A DNA stretch of 64,000 bases from Ixodes scapularis (lineage: Eukaryota; Arthropoda; Arachnida; Ixodida; Ixodidae): positions 81,633,346 to 81,697,345 of the forward strand of contig NW_024609884.1 of the NCBI RefSeq assembly GCF_016920785.2, in the 5' to 3' direction. This document shows positions 28,301-42,100 of this stretch, piece by piece; the stretch's first letter is position 1; each line of letters begins with the position of its first letter. Made by a program: the position numbers and the translations under genes. Below the pieces are notes generated by a model. The model was not told the origin of the DNA and made no database searches. It worked only from the letters and a program-made list of their open reading frames with translations.

Positions 28301-31300
28301 CCTGGGAGGCTGACGTCAACGTTGCAGCTGGACGACTCGAGTTTCGAGACGCCGGGGAGTTGTTGATAGTGACGGGCCAGTGCATGGTTCATTGATGGAA
28401 GCCTCGGTGATGAACCCTTCGACTGTTGTCGGAGGGTTGCGGACAAGGCAGCCGAAGATGTTATGTTGTCCTTCACATGGGGAACATGGGATTCCTATGT
28501 TCTTGTCTTGTGTAGCATCAGGGTCGGCTTGGGCGCCCGATCAGGCGCAAAACATTCTCCACGTAGGCGGTGACGCTCTCGTTGGGGCCGTGTCGTGGAC
28601 AGAATCAGGTATTCGGCTCTCTCTCGTCGATGTTGGCAGACAAACGAGCGCTTCAGCTCGATCTTGCAAACCTCTCACGACGTTAAGGAGGATTCATGGT
28701 TCTCAAGCCAGCACCTCGTGGTTTCTTGCACGAGAAGTATAGGTTCTGGAGGTGCTGGTCGTCTGACCACTCGTTGTGGCGGGCGACATGGTCATATTGG
28801 TCAATCAAGCCCTCGATGTCTTTATGCATTTCGCCGTGACAGGGCGTCGGAGTGCGAGGTGCGACGGACTTGCAAACAATGGTGGGAGCAGACGTGGTAT
28901 TCTGCTATGGCTTTGTCATTGTTGGCTTAGTGCGCTTCGGTTTTTCTGGCAGGAAATCAAATTCCGGTGGGTCTTTCTGGTCGCAGTGACTGACAGGAAT
29001 TCATGTTATTTGTGGTCTATTTGCGGTGTACGCTATTGTGGGACTCGCTTGTTTTGCATTTTTTCTGCCGGGCTCGGGATTGGACTTGGTTAACGGCTCC
29101 CCGGGGGTGTAAGACTTGGGACAGTCCGCCAGCCGTATCTCGTTTTCGGGCAACTCGGCTGAGGAGCCGCCAGGGTGCCCACAGAGTGAGGGGCTAAGGG
29201 TAAAGTACCCAGAAAATCCACCAGATCACACGATGACAGTCGAACATGACCTGAAACTTTCCAGTATAGTAAAGATTGATCAAAGAAAGTACTGGCCCAA
29301 GCATCCGTGACAATATAACAAAACTGAAAGAAGAGACTTATCCTCACCAGTAAAGAAGCTGCATTGCTTGAGCGACATTCTGTCCGAATAAGTCCTCTCC
29401 TTCGGTGTTTTGACGACCGCCGTGGAGGAACTGAACTGAAATGGATGGGGAACCACTTTTCTGGTAATGAGCCGCTGCAGACTGTCGCCGCGAAGCGGCG
29501 TGAATAGGTGCGCTGGGTAGGTAACGCGCGCCCCAGTGATTCACGCACGATGAAGTGTCCATACAGCTTGTAATTCGCGAAACAAGTGTTGATGAAAAGT
29601 TTGTTTCGACGAAACGTGCAGCAGACCAACGGATTTATTACCAACTGCAACACCTGTGCTCCGTGAAAGCGCACGGCTACGCCAGAACTATTTAAAAAGA
29701 AGCACAGCATCACCTAGCACGGCACAGGAACTATACCAGCTTGAAGGCAGGTCTTCGGTGCGCCGCACACCTGTGCTCTGTGAAAGCGCACGTCTACGCC
29801 GGAACAATTTAGGAAGCAGTACAGCCTCATCTAGCACGACACGGGAACTACCAGCTTCAAGGCAGCTCACCGGTGCGCAGCACAATCAAAGGGAGCATTC
29901 GGGGATTTGAACGAAGCGGGACCATGATTACGCACTGCAGCACGACTCACACAATTTCCGTAGTTAAACTCTGTATCAAAATAAATTGCACACGCTTCAC
30001 TGCAGACCTAAAAGATTCCGATGGTCAACGAAAGAACAAAAACATCGCGTTAAATGTGTGGAGATCTGGCTGCCCTTCCCCGCGCCGAACCTTCGGACCC
30101 CAATTTCCGGCAACTCGCACTCGATGCCTCCGACATGCGTCATGCCTCGGGGGACCGGCCATGGCCTCGCGCAGCACAAGGTCCGGCTGGACCACTCCTC
30201 TAAGCCGTCTGACGTCACGGGACTGGCTTCCCAGAAGAAAGGACCCAAGGCTTGAAAAGGGGAAACTGGACAAAAGAAGGCCTCTCTTGGACGGCAGCGC
30301 TCTCGAACGGCGGGACACGGAGACAGCGTGCAGCGGTGACAGGAGACGAAGTCGCTGGCGCGGGATTTGGCGGGAGACGGACGCAGGCGCGGGGAAAGTG
30401 CGGGCACTACGTTGAGTGGCGGACTCGACAAACGGACCGGACAGCGACCCTGGACGACGACGTCCCCATGACGCGGTGGGGATGACCACCGCTGGGACTC
30501 GGAGAAGCTGCTGTGGCAGCGGACTCTCCCCCGCGGCCTCGCTGATGACCGTCCCCCGATACCGAAACCCCCCCAAGGCAATGAGTGAGTGAATAAACCC
30601 TTTTGCCGAGAGCGAAGTATTGCAGTGTCATATTCATCCGGAGACAGGGCCTGTGGGAATCGGAGTTAGATGCCCGCAAATGTTATCCTTGAGATATCCG
30701 AATCAATCCGAGGTCAGAGGAACGCAGGGTGAATTGCCTCTTTCGTGGCAATATTCCCGTCGATCACCAGCGAAATGAACACCGTTCCTCCGTTTTTACA
30801 CGTTATACCTACGTGAGAGACCACGCTGAACCCTGAAGTCGCTTTCGATCGGCTTCATATGATGGCTTCCGCATATGAAATCAACTCGCTGAGTCCAACG
30901 ACAACGAACAACGCATCCGACAACCTCCGGCCAATGCTCCGGCTCAGCTGGGGCCAGCCGCTGCATGGGCGCTGCCACCTTTCCTGTGACGTCACGTATT
31001 TGGTTTGGTCACGTGACGAGTAGTCACATTCAACGTATATATATATATTTCCTCAATTAGGAAACTCCCGCGAAAGGGGGTACCCACCCACCCTCACTCA
31101 CTCTAGTCCGCTTCCCATCGTTCGAAGCGCCATCTAGATTTTCGTTTACGAACTGTATGCTCCTTAGAGTACGGTGGAACGCCATCTAGACACTGCGTTT
31201 CGAAACATATGTATTCTACAGAATACATTGCAGTTACCTTAGCAGCCGTCCTGCGCGTCGAACGACGGTACGTGAGTCGTGGTGAGTGAGGGTGGTACTA

Positions 31301-34300
31301 CTCGTGCTTGCAGCGTCAATGAGCAGTTCCGTAACTGAGCGAATCTAGTAACGTTATTCACATTTGCGTACACAGGCAGCGGCCTGGTGGGGGTAACTTC
31401 GGAGGGTAGACCAGAACCTCGGTTTACCGCTCTAAGCCCCTGTACATCGTTAGTGCGGCTCCACGTGACGCACTTCCGGCTCGGAATCTTGAACCCCCTC
31501 TGAATTTGACACTTGTAGATAGCGGTGACGTGCCATCGCACTGACAGTGTTTATCGTTAATGTAAGCTTCTTCGGCTATATATATTCAATCAACTACTCA
31601 AAAGTCATTATCTGGAACTATCTCCGCAAGAATAACATTTTCGATCATTTTTCTTCTGTCATGAAATGTCTTCCGTCGCAGTTGTGAACTGTATAGTGGA
31701 TCCCGGAGGCAGTACAATATCCGTCATTTGGCGCCAGGAGTTAAAGAAAGAACCAAAACGCGGCAGCGAGACGTTCGTTTCCCGTCTTTTTTCCTCAACC
31801 AAGTTTCCCAGCTTTTACTACAATCTCGGGTATTCTACATCATTATCAAAATCCCTAGGGCTGACACCGGTGATAGGGGTATCCCCGGGAATTAAAAAAC
31901 CGGGGGGAGGGGGGGGGGGGGGTGCAGACATAAAAAAAAGCAATTTTTGTATCCTGTAATACACTTTTGTTTCCAAGTTCTCTTTTTTTTTTAGGAAAAA
32001 ATATGAATTCTTGGTGCCCGATACAGTTTTCTGATTCTACATTAAACCTAACAGGTTACACATTTAATGAAAATTGCGTAATTTATTAAAAAAAACATAA
32101 AATAAAACAAGATACGAAATCAGATAATATCAATCACGGTATCAATACTGTGAAATCGCAATGAATGTTAATGACGAATATATATTCGACTCAAGAAGAA
32201 TCTGCCAGCACAGAAACGTCTACACTATTTCGAAGAAGCGTCAGCGAGCAAAAGCTTTCTAATTTCGGTGCAACACATATCAGAACAAGTTATCTCACGG
32301 AATAAAAAAGAAAATTAAGATTATTAAATTCTGTTCGCACCCTGTCGCTTAACGTAACAAAGGCAAACTGAAATACAATCTCTGGTACCACAGTAACCAA
32401 ATCATCTAAACAAATCTTAGGTGCTTTATGTATTTCTTAATAATTACAAATAGGGCAGAGCTTATAATTTAATTTTTCAGTTGTTTCAAGACAAAAATTA
32501 ATCACTTTAGCTTCAGAGCCAACCTCCTTAACGTTGATGTCAGACAACATTTAAAACTACGAACGAAGAGGGTGAGACAATAGAAAACGAAAAGCAGAAA
32601 CAAGCAAGTAAACACATGAAAACTGGAAATAAAACGAACCTAGACAGAAGGAAGATCCATACACCACCGCGCCGGTACAGATAGGCACACGCGGACAAAC
32701 GTTGTGAATCCCATGCTCCTGTGCAACTAATCACAACACACCAACACAGTAATAAAACACACCGCGGAAATACCAAATCATGTATGCTCAACACTGTTCG
32801 AACGTGCGGAAGGTGTATATCATATCAGAGTTCTCAAGGTTCCCAGAGAATGATCACAGCCGGCGCTGCATTCCGTTTGAGCCAACGAAAAGGTGCCAAA
32901 TGTGTGTCTCCACGTAACCCGTCTTAATAAACAGAAGGTTAGGGCGCAACCTACCTCGTGATAGTTGAACATAGCAAAAACAACCCAAGACTGGGAAAAC
33001 CAAAGTACGGACAAACACAGGTCTCAATACGAAAAGTGGACGAAGCTTGCATGTTGCAGAATTAATAAACAGAACGTTAGGGAGCAAACAACCTCGTAGT
33101 ATAGTTGAACATAGTAAAAACACCCCGAAACTGGGAAAAATAAAGGACGTACAAATACAGGTCTCAATGCGTAAAGTGGACGAAGCTTCGATCTTGTAAA
33201 ATTTATCAACAGAACGTTAGAGCGCCAACGAGCTCGTGGTAGTTTACCATAGAAAAAACACCCCGAGAACGGGTAAAAGAAAGGACGGACAAACACAGGC
33301 TCTCAATACGTAAAGTGGACGAACCTTGCATTTAATAAAAATAATGAACAGAACGTTAGGGCGCAAACGAGTTCGGGGTAGTTGAACATAGCAAACACAC
33401 ACCGAGAATGGGGAAAAAGAAAATACGGACAAACACAGGTCTCAAAACGGAAAGTGGACAAAGCTTGCATGTTGTACAATTAATGAACAGAACGTTAAGG
33501 TGCAAACGAGCTCGTGGTAGCTGAAAGTAGCAAAAACACCCCAGAATGGAAAAAAGAAAGGACGGACAAACACTGGTCTCAATACGTAAAGTGGACGAAG
33601 CTTGCATCTTATTGAATTAATGAAAAGAACATTAGGGCAGAAACGGCTTCGCGGTTGTGGAACAAACTAAAAACACCCAGGATTGGGGAAAAGAAAGGAC
33701 GGACAAACACAGGTCTCAATACGTAAAGTGGACGACGCTTGGATCTTGTAGAATTACTGAAAAAACATTACGGCGCAAACGAGCTTGTGGTAGTGGAACA
33801 TAATAAAAACACCCCGAGACTGGGAAAGAAGAAAGGACGGACAAACATAGGTCTTAATACGTGAAGTGGACGAAGTTTGCATCTTATGGAATTAACGAAC
33901 AGAGCATTAGGGCGCAAACGAGCTCGTGGCAGTTGAACGTAGTAAAAAGACCCCGAGAATGAGAAAAAGAAAGGACAGACAGAAACGGGTCTGAATACGT
34001 ACTGTGGGACTAGCTTAGATCTTGTAGAATTAATGAAAAGAACGTTAGGGCGCAAATGAGCTCGTGGTAGTGGAACATAGTAAAAACAACCCAAGACTGG
34101 GAAAAAAGAAAGGACGGACAAACCTAGGTCTCAATACGTGAAGTGGACGAAGCTTGCATCTTGTTGAATTAATAAAAGGGGCGTTAGGGCGCAAACGAGC
34201 TCGCGGTAGTTGAACGTAGGAGAAACACACCGAGACTGGGAAGAAGAAATGACGGAGAAACACAGGTATCAGTACGTAAAGTGGACGAAGCTTGCATCTT

Positions 34301-36152
34301 ATAGAATTAACGAACGGAACGTTAGGGAGCAAATGAGCACTTGATAGTGGAACATAGTAAAAACACCCCGAGACCGGGAAAAAGAAAGGACGGACAAACA
34401 CAGGTCTCAATACGTAAAGTGGACAAAGCTTGGATCTTGTAGAATAATGAAAATAATGTTATGGCGCAAACGGCCTCGTGGTTGTGGGACATAGTAAAAA
34501 CACTCTGAGATTGGGGAAAAGAAAAGGCGGGCAAACACAAGTCTCAATAGGTAAAGTGGACGAAGCTTGCCTCTCGTAGAATTTATAAACAGAAGGTTAT
34601 TGCGCAAACAAGGGGATGGTAGTTGAACGTTGTAAAACCACCCCGAGAGATTGAAGCAGAAAGGACGAACAAACGCAGGTCCGAAATTTGAGACCTGTGT
34701 CCTTCCTTTCCATCCTTTCTTTTTCCCAGTCTCGTGGTGTTTTTTTATGTTCCGCACGTCTTCTTTCTGCTATGACTTGCTGCACCAATCAAGCACAGGG
34801 AAGGATGACGACGCATTTAACGTTCGTTATTGCTTCAGCCAGGCACGAAGAGAAGGACAACCGTCATGACGCAACCAGTCTTATTTATTCGGTTACCTAC
34901 AGCGCCCTTGCTAGGGCATTATTGTGTACTTCATTGCGTCTCATTTACAGCGAGGCACCAACGCCCACTGAACGGTCGTCTGGTGCCTCATTGGAGATGA
35001 GAATGTTATAAATTACTTTTAAAGAATTAATATTTAAACAGTCGTTTCTCCTTTTTTAATACACTGTAGAGGACTTCATTTTCGCGAGGACCTAATTTTC
35101 TTAAATTTCGCGAATCACCTACAATGCGCGAAAAATTGGTCCCAGGAACAATTCCGTTAAAATGTAAAGAGATTGGATCTATATTGAAGCCCCACCGCGT
35201 CACGAAATTTAGAACCTGCGAATTATTCCAAAACTCCAGCTTTGACCGAAATCGCAAAATATTGAGCCCGCGAAAAAAAAAAAAAAAAAAGAAACTCGTT
35301 TACTATATAATATATACCGCATTTTTTTTTTTCGTTTTTCTTTTCTTTAGCCGTGCAGATTTGTTTAAAACATACCGTGAAAATTACACTTATGCGGTTT
35401 GTACAGGTGAGTTTAACGTCCAGGGGGACAGGGTATTGGATGCTAATTGTAACAATCAGTCGGATAATTAATTAAAATTTGTTAATTAATTTTAATTAAT
35501 AAAAATAGACATATGATTCTGATTAGAAACTTGATCAGCGTCATCGAAAACCACTAAATCAACTATTTTTCAAGGATATAACGTAGGGGCAGTCTATTAC
35601 GGCGTTCCGAAAAAAACGCTCCATTTGGACGTGTTTCTATTTTTCGCTTTCTTCTCGGAGCGCATATCTGCGCCCGCGGTCCTGCCCCCGGTTTTCCCGG
35701 CGCGAAGCCACCACCTCGCCTTCCTCGTAGCATGGAGGGAAGTTGGGTGCACGTGTGTTGCACGTCTCAGGCACTGGGGACCAAAACCGCGGGCGCAGAG
35801 ATGCGTTCCGATAAGAAATCGACAACTAGAAACGCGTCCAAATCGAGCGTTTTTACGAAACGCCGTAATATTCTGCCCCTGCGTTATATCCTTCTAAAAA
35901 GAGTTGATTTATTCTTTTTAGATGACACTGTTTCTAATTTGAGCAATATGTCTATTTACATTATTTAAAAAGTTAATTAACGAATTTTAAACAATTAGCC
36001 GACTAATCGTTACAATTAGCTCCCTATACTATGTCCCCCTGGACGTATAACTCACCTGCACAAACCGCATTAGTGTAACTTCCACGGCTTTTTTTTTAAA
36101 CAAATCTGTTATTAAAAAACACAGTCACGCACACACACACACACACACACAG

Positions 36153-36199
<47 letters not shown>

Positions 36200-39100
36200 T
36201 CGCATAGCACAAGGCGCTATGCGAGAATGGGCAAACCTCTCCTCTGTTCTCCTCCACGTGAATGGGCGACGTGAAAGGCGCGACGGAATGGCCCGTGCTC
36301 TGGGGCTGCGGTCACTGTCACTGATGATGTTTAAAACCCAGGGACTCTGGTTAGGGAAAAATAGGAAACTTTTAAGTCGTAGGAACGATGCACAGGTGAA
36401 GACGTCTATGTGACTGTGACGTTAGCTCCATATAGGGACCTCCATATGTCACTACGACGTTAGCTTTGTATAGGAAAACTTTTGAGCCAGCGCGCTTGAG
36501 AAGACAACGATTTCAAGCAAAATAATTATTCAGCGTTTTTTTTGTTTTTTTTTTTGTATTTAGCTGAAGTTCTTTTAAAGGGGTGCCTTCACAAAACCTA
36601 GGTGGCGTATACACTCCCCCTACACTCTAAAAAAAAGTATGTGCGTCTACTTTCACGCACAACACTCGGAGAGCCAATCACCGCAACCTACGGAGGCAGC
36701 TCAGCGAATGACGATGCCGAAACATATGTTTAGACCGAAAAACGCAGACTGAGTTGTGACATTAAGCAATGCAAGCGTGACGTTTTGCATTGCTTAATGT
36801 CACAACTCAGACTGCGTTTTTTGGTCTAAACATATGTTTCGGCATCGTCATTCGCTGAGCTGCCTCCGTAAGTTGCGGTGATTGGCTCTCCGAGTGTTGT
36901 GCGAAAAAACAGACGCACGGGCCTTTTTTTAGAGTGTAGGGTGTGGGTAAGGAAATCTCCTATCGGCTGTCCCGAGAGAAAGAACGAGGAAGAGAGCGGC
37001 AGAGGAACAGAAAAATAAAGCAGACGATAGGTTAGGCGTGCTCGTTTTGCCACGACGAGTTTAACTTGCTCACGCGATTGTCAACTTTACTTGTTATACA
37101 ATGCGTAATTCCGATTTTTTTTTTTTTTTTTTTTGCAAAGCAAGCTCGGACAGAAAGCCTTAGACCTCACAGGCGATGTTTTGTTCCTTCTGAGTGTATA
37201 TTAAGTCGTTGCCACCGATATGGGCCATCGGGACCAGCTACTGGGACTACCGACGTCCGGCTCATAAGCCCCGGTGTTCCGAGGCTGCCCGAATGCATGG
37301 GACGTTTCGCTTTAAGTCAGGGATCCCCAAACGTTTTAATTAGGGGACCGGATTGGGCTCTTACGGCCTGAATATCCATCGAGACGGAAGATCCAACGAA
37401 TCGAAAGATCCAATTGGTCACGTGACAGGCGAGGCGGAATATCCATCGAGACAATATATCCAATTGATAATGAATGTCCTATGGGTCTGAATATCCAACG
37501 AGTCGAAAGGTCCAACCAGGTATGAATATCCACTGAGACTGGATACCCAACGGCGCAACCGTTGAGACGACATAACATTACTGTGCGGTTCAATGTGACA
37601 ACCTAGAACCTAAAGGAACGGTATGGTAAAAATAAGGTTGCAATTCGCAGTTGAGGAGATATGTTGCTGATGAGACTTTGCTCTCTGCCATAAACGGGGC
37701 GGTGAGGAAAATCTTCCCTGAAATAAAGTTTCCCTGAGAGATTCCCGCAATTTTGTGACGGATTTAAAATAAATATCCGTCACAGGCGTAACCAGGATTT
37801 CATTTCGGGGGGGGGGGGGGGGGGGGGGGGGGGGCCGGGCGCCATGCCCTCCCCCCCCCCCCCCCCGGCTACGTGCCTGCCCCTCATGTAGAAGTGTTGT
37901 AAGTTGTGCGAGTTGGTTATGATGACATGGTGAACAGAGCAGCGCACAAAAGGACGAGGACAGAGAAAAGGAAAATGCACAACACGCAAGCGCTGACTCG
38001 CAACTGAATTTATACAAAAATGGAAGAAGAAGAAGAGGACGGTTCTGAAAGACAAGCAGGGCACGCAGAACGCCCTCTTCTTCTTCCTTTTGTGTATAAA
38101 TTCAATTGCGAGTCAACGCCTGTGTGATCCTTTTCTCTGTCCTCGTCTTTTTGTGCGCTGTTCTGTTCACCATATCCCTGATGTCTTTGCCTCTCAGAGA
38201 AAATGGCTGTCTTCGGCAAAAATATGTGCCCCATTTAAAACTAGCCCCAAGCTTAAAAAAAAGCAACAAGAAAAGCAGCGCGCCTCAATGAGGTGGAACT
38301 TACTGGGCTTTCTTGTAAGCGTCGTCAGAAAGCGCCAGTATGAACGCGAGAGCGTTAAGGAGCTCGGGTAACAGAACATTTGGTGTCGGCGACGGTGCAA
38401 CCAGAAAATCATGATTGGTCGATAGGATCATCTTGACGTCACAGACACATGACATCGCACGGGAATTTCAAACAACCCACAACGCTTACGGGAAACGTGA
38501 CGTCACGCGTTGAATGAAAGTGAATAAAACATGACGAGTAACGCGAATTAAAGGCCGCCGCATGTTTCAAATGATTTCACTTTACAATTAATTTTTCTTA
38601 AAGAAGACAAATTTGAAGAATTTAGGCGGGATTTGAACCCACGACCTTACAGGGGCACTGAAGTGGATTGTGAGATCGCCTTTTCATTGTCATAACTCAA
38701 ACTACGGTCTCTAAGCATCTTAAAAAAAAAAAAAAAAAATCACATTCAAGAGCGGCCGACTTCCCTATTAAAAATCCGATCAAATATCGTGCCGTGGCCC
38801 TTTTCCGGCTCCAGCGGCGGTCATGCTCATTTCGCGGCTGCGGCCAAGAGGGATTTTTATGTCACGTGACCAGCTACATGGGGACATGGAAGTACCTAGC
38901 GTCCCTGCTTAATGCCAGAGAAATCCGTGTCGCTTTGAGTACAAAAGTTTAATTTCGCTCACAAAAACTGACCGCAGAGGCTTTTAACTGGAGTCCAATT
39001 AACCGCCCATTTATACTTTAGGAGCGGCAGATAAAGATGCAGCCAGGGAAATTAAATATGAGCTGAAATAAAAGAGGAATCATGCTAGCTAAAAGCGGTG

Positions 39101-42100
39101 GAAGTATATTTATATATCTGCGCCAGGCACCCGGCTTCCGTCGACTGTTGTAATCGAGGGACAGGCAATAAAAAATAAAAAAATAAAAAAAGACTGTTGT
39201 AATTGAGGGGTAAGAGAGCTGGGAGTTGCCGTTGCGGCGTGAAAGTTCCTGGTTCAAATCGCCTTATAATGTTTTTTATGTGTTTATTTTGTGGAAGCTT
39301 TCATTTTTTTATCGAGACAACTGCAGTGTCTATTAGTACTAGATGGGCGCCTCCTGTTATTAAAAAGAATCGTAGCAAGCGCGTTGTATATTTAGAAACA
39401 CAGGAAATTGTAGTTGCTGGGGAAAGGATACTTGTTTCGGTCCCGTATGCAAGTCATACCGATGCTGTCACTTTGGTTTGTTTTTAATGAAAATTATGAA
39501 ACCATTGTATTAACGCATTAATTTGGCTTTATCTTTTTTTCTTCTGGTGTGTCGATTCAGTAGGTGGGACAAACAATAAAAATCGTGTAAGGCGCAGTTC
39601 TGCACGTGGATGATATGGATGATTTGTAAAACGGATCACAGTTAAAAAATAAGACACACGCGCAAAATATGCGTTTAAGAAAATGACACAATTTGAACCC
39701 GCGGAACGTTCACACCTCGACGATAAGTCCCGGCTGTCTTATCCTCGACTACAGCAGACGTCTTTCTTTTCTTTTTTTATATTTATTGCATGGAAATATT
39801 ACTAAGACAACAGTCAAAACTACAACATTTATGAGGTTGTCACGCTACAATTCCTGTTCCATATAACTTCTCATCGAATACTCGATAGACTGGTCGTCGT
39901 AGATAGACGAAGGAACAGAAAGGAATATTAAATAAACCAAAATGCACAGGCGAAACGTCATGTAGATGGATGTATCGATCAAAAAGATCATGCCACTCTG
40001 GCCGCTCGTCAAGGCGGTTAAATACATTTGGTGCACGGTTTACGGTTTCAATAAAATTTGATTTGGTAGATTGGGGAGGGTCAGCATTCCTGTCAATCAT
40101 TCTTGTTTTCCAGAGGCTATGCAACCCCATTAATGTAAACAGATCGTAAGGATAACTCTCGTTCGAGTTTAAGGGAAAAAATTGGATTGTGTAATAATTC
40201 ATATTATTACAGTAATAACATTAATTTGTGCCATAAACTTTTCGTATTCTAATGTATTTTCTCAGTGTCCTTTGTAGGATATCGCAAAAAAGGTAAGCAT
40301 CAGCGCAGAAAATAAAACAGTGCTCAATAGTTTCCGGTTGGTTACAAAGGCGGCAATTGATTGACTACGGCACAAAACTTCCCCGTTCACGGAGCCAGGG
40401 CTTTTCCAGGTAACGCAGAAGAATGGAGCTTAAAAACGAATTACTCTTCTGTAGGCGAGACACGACGGTTAAGGACACGTCGGAGAGCATCTTTTCCAGG
40501 GCCCTCATTTTATATGCTTCGGTACTGAGGTTCAGGAAACGTTATGTCAATCAGATCAGCATTTAAGATTTTGCGTGAAACCGTAAAAAATTACAAAAAA
40601 ACACAAAAAACAAACAAACAAACAAAAAAACACGGGCTGTTAGAAGCTTAATTCTGCTCACTAATTCTTTGAGGTACCCCGAAGGAGGTGATGTGCTTGC
40701 GGGTATCGTCGCAACCACCAAATAAGGTAATGCATGCCAGAGCTCCCTCTATAAGCAAGTACGAAGGAAATGATGACATGCAGTTTTGAAGAACAAAAAT
40801 CGAGATATTACTTGCTTTAGAAACATGTGTATGAGACCGAGACCGCCGACATCGTTGGGGTGAAAGAGGTTTTCACGTCGTATAGGTTCCCTAGTGGAAC
40901 TCCATATAAACGAAGCTAACACTCTGTGGAATTTTGAAATATCGCTTCTGGCACAGCAAATCACTTGAAGTATATACCAAGATTTGGCTGCGAGAAACGT
41001 AATGCAGGCCTTAGCTCGCTCGAAAACTAACCACTGGTTGGATTTCATCTTGCCACCTTGACATTTGATTCTTGACACCCGATCAGCCCAGTAATGACTA
41101 TTGTTGCCAATACAGTTAAAAGGAACTCTTAAGTACGGAAGAGCAATGCAGCTCCACGATATCCCAGCATACTCTGAAGGTGTTGTGGCCAATTGCCCAC
41201 ACCAGAAACCTTCGCTTTTCTTCTTATTAGCGAGTGCGCAGGTTGCGTCACAGAAGTTTTTTTTTTTTTTTTTTTGTTATTGTAAGGACATTGTCGACGC
41301 TGCGTGTATCGACGCAAAAGAAAGCTATATCATCTGCATATGCCAATACTTTAACTTCAGAAGAGTATAAACGAAAACCTTTACAGCGAAAATAAAAACG
41401 GGGATAACGGACACTCTCGTTCGAATGACGATTCAAGACGAGTTCGAGTTGAAAGTGAACCGTTAACGTTAGCCTGGAGGCAAAGTTACGGTAACATAAC
41501 TTAATACCCTTTAAAAGTGTTGGTCCTGGGTTTACATGACGTAAGATATCAAACAGAAAAGCCTGAGACAAGCGATCGAAAGCCTCAGCCGAGTCTACTT
41601 GAACCATGACGACTTGACCAGCATCAAGAACGCAGCTTTCTATCACCGTACGCGCAACGTGCATATCAGTTTGTATACGTATCCCCCTAATTCCTCTGGT
41701 CTGGTGATCTCCAACAACGCCTGACGTAACGCACTGTAGTCGTTTTATTAAATTATTAGCAAAACTTTTGTAATCAACATTGCATAAACTAATCGGTCGA
41801 TAGCCTTCATTACGCACTACATTGTCTGGGCCTTGACTTTTAGAATCAGCACTGTATGGCTGTCATGAAATGACGGCAGTAAAGTTTCCATCTCGTACGC
41901 CTCCAAAACGACCTCAAGTAGGAAAGGACATAGCAGGTCTTTCTATGTCTTGTAAAACTCGGGAGGGAGTCCATGAGGTCCTGGTGTTTAAGAATTTGGC
42001 AACTCGTGTACTGCGCATTGAACTTCTTTCAATGTTAGTTGTCCACTAAGGAGATCTCGTTGATGCTGGATTACCTCGGCATTAAAGAAACCACGTTTTT

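Noticed and set aside
29090..30581. Overlapping long frames of 180-207 codons on both strands
   Set aside because: Simultaneous open frames in several phases of high-GC sequence; composition effect rather than coding signal.
33024..34757. Long minus-strand open frames with repeated VRPFFFPVSG-type peptides
   Set aside because: They are shadows of the 138-bp satellite, whose period is a multiple of three; frames begin and end at random points in the unit and stops occur in several units.
38625..39260. tRNA-like B-box sequences (GGATTTGAACCCACGACC, CCTGGTTCAAATCGCC)
   Set aside because: No cloverleaf could be drawn around them; treated as fragments of tRNA-derived SINEs.
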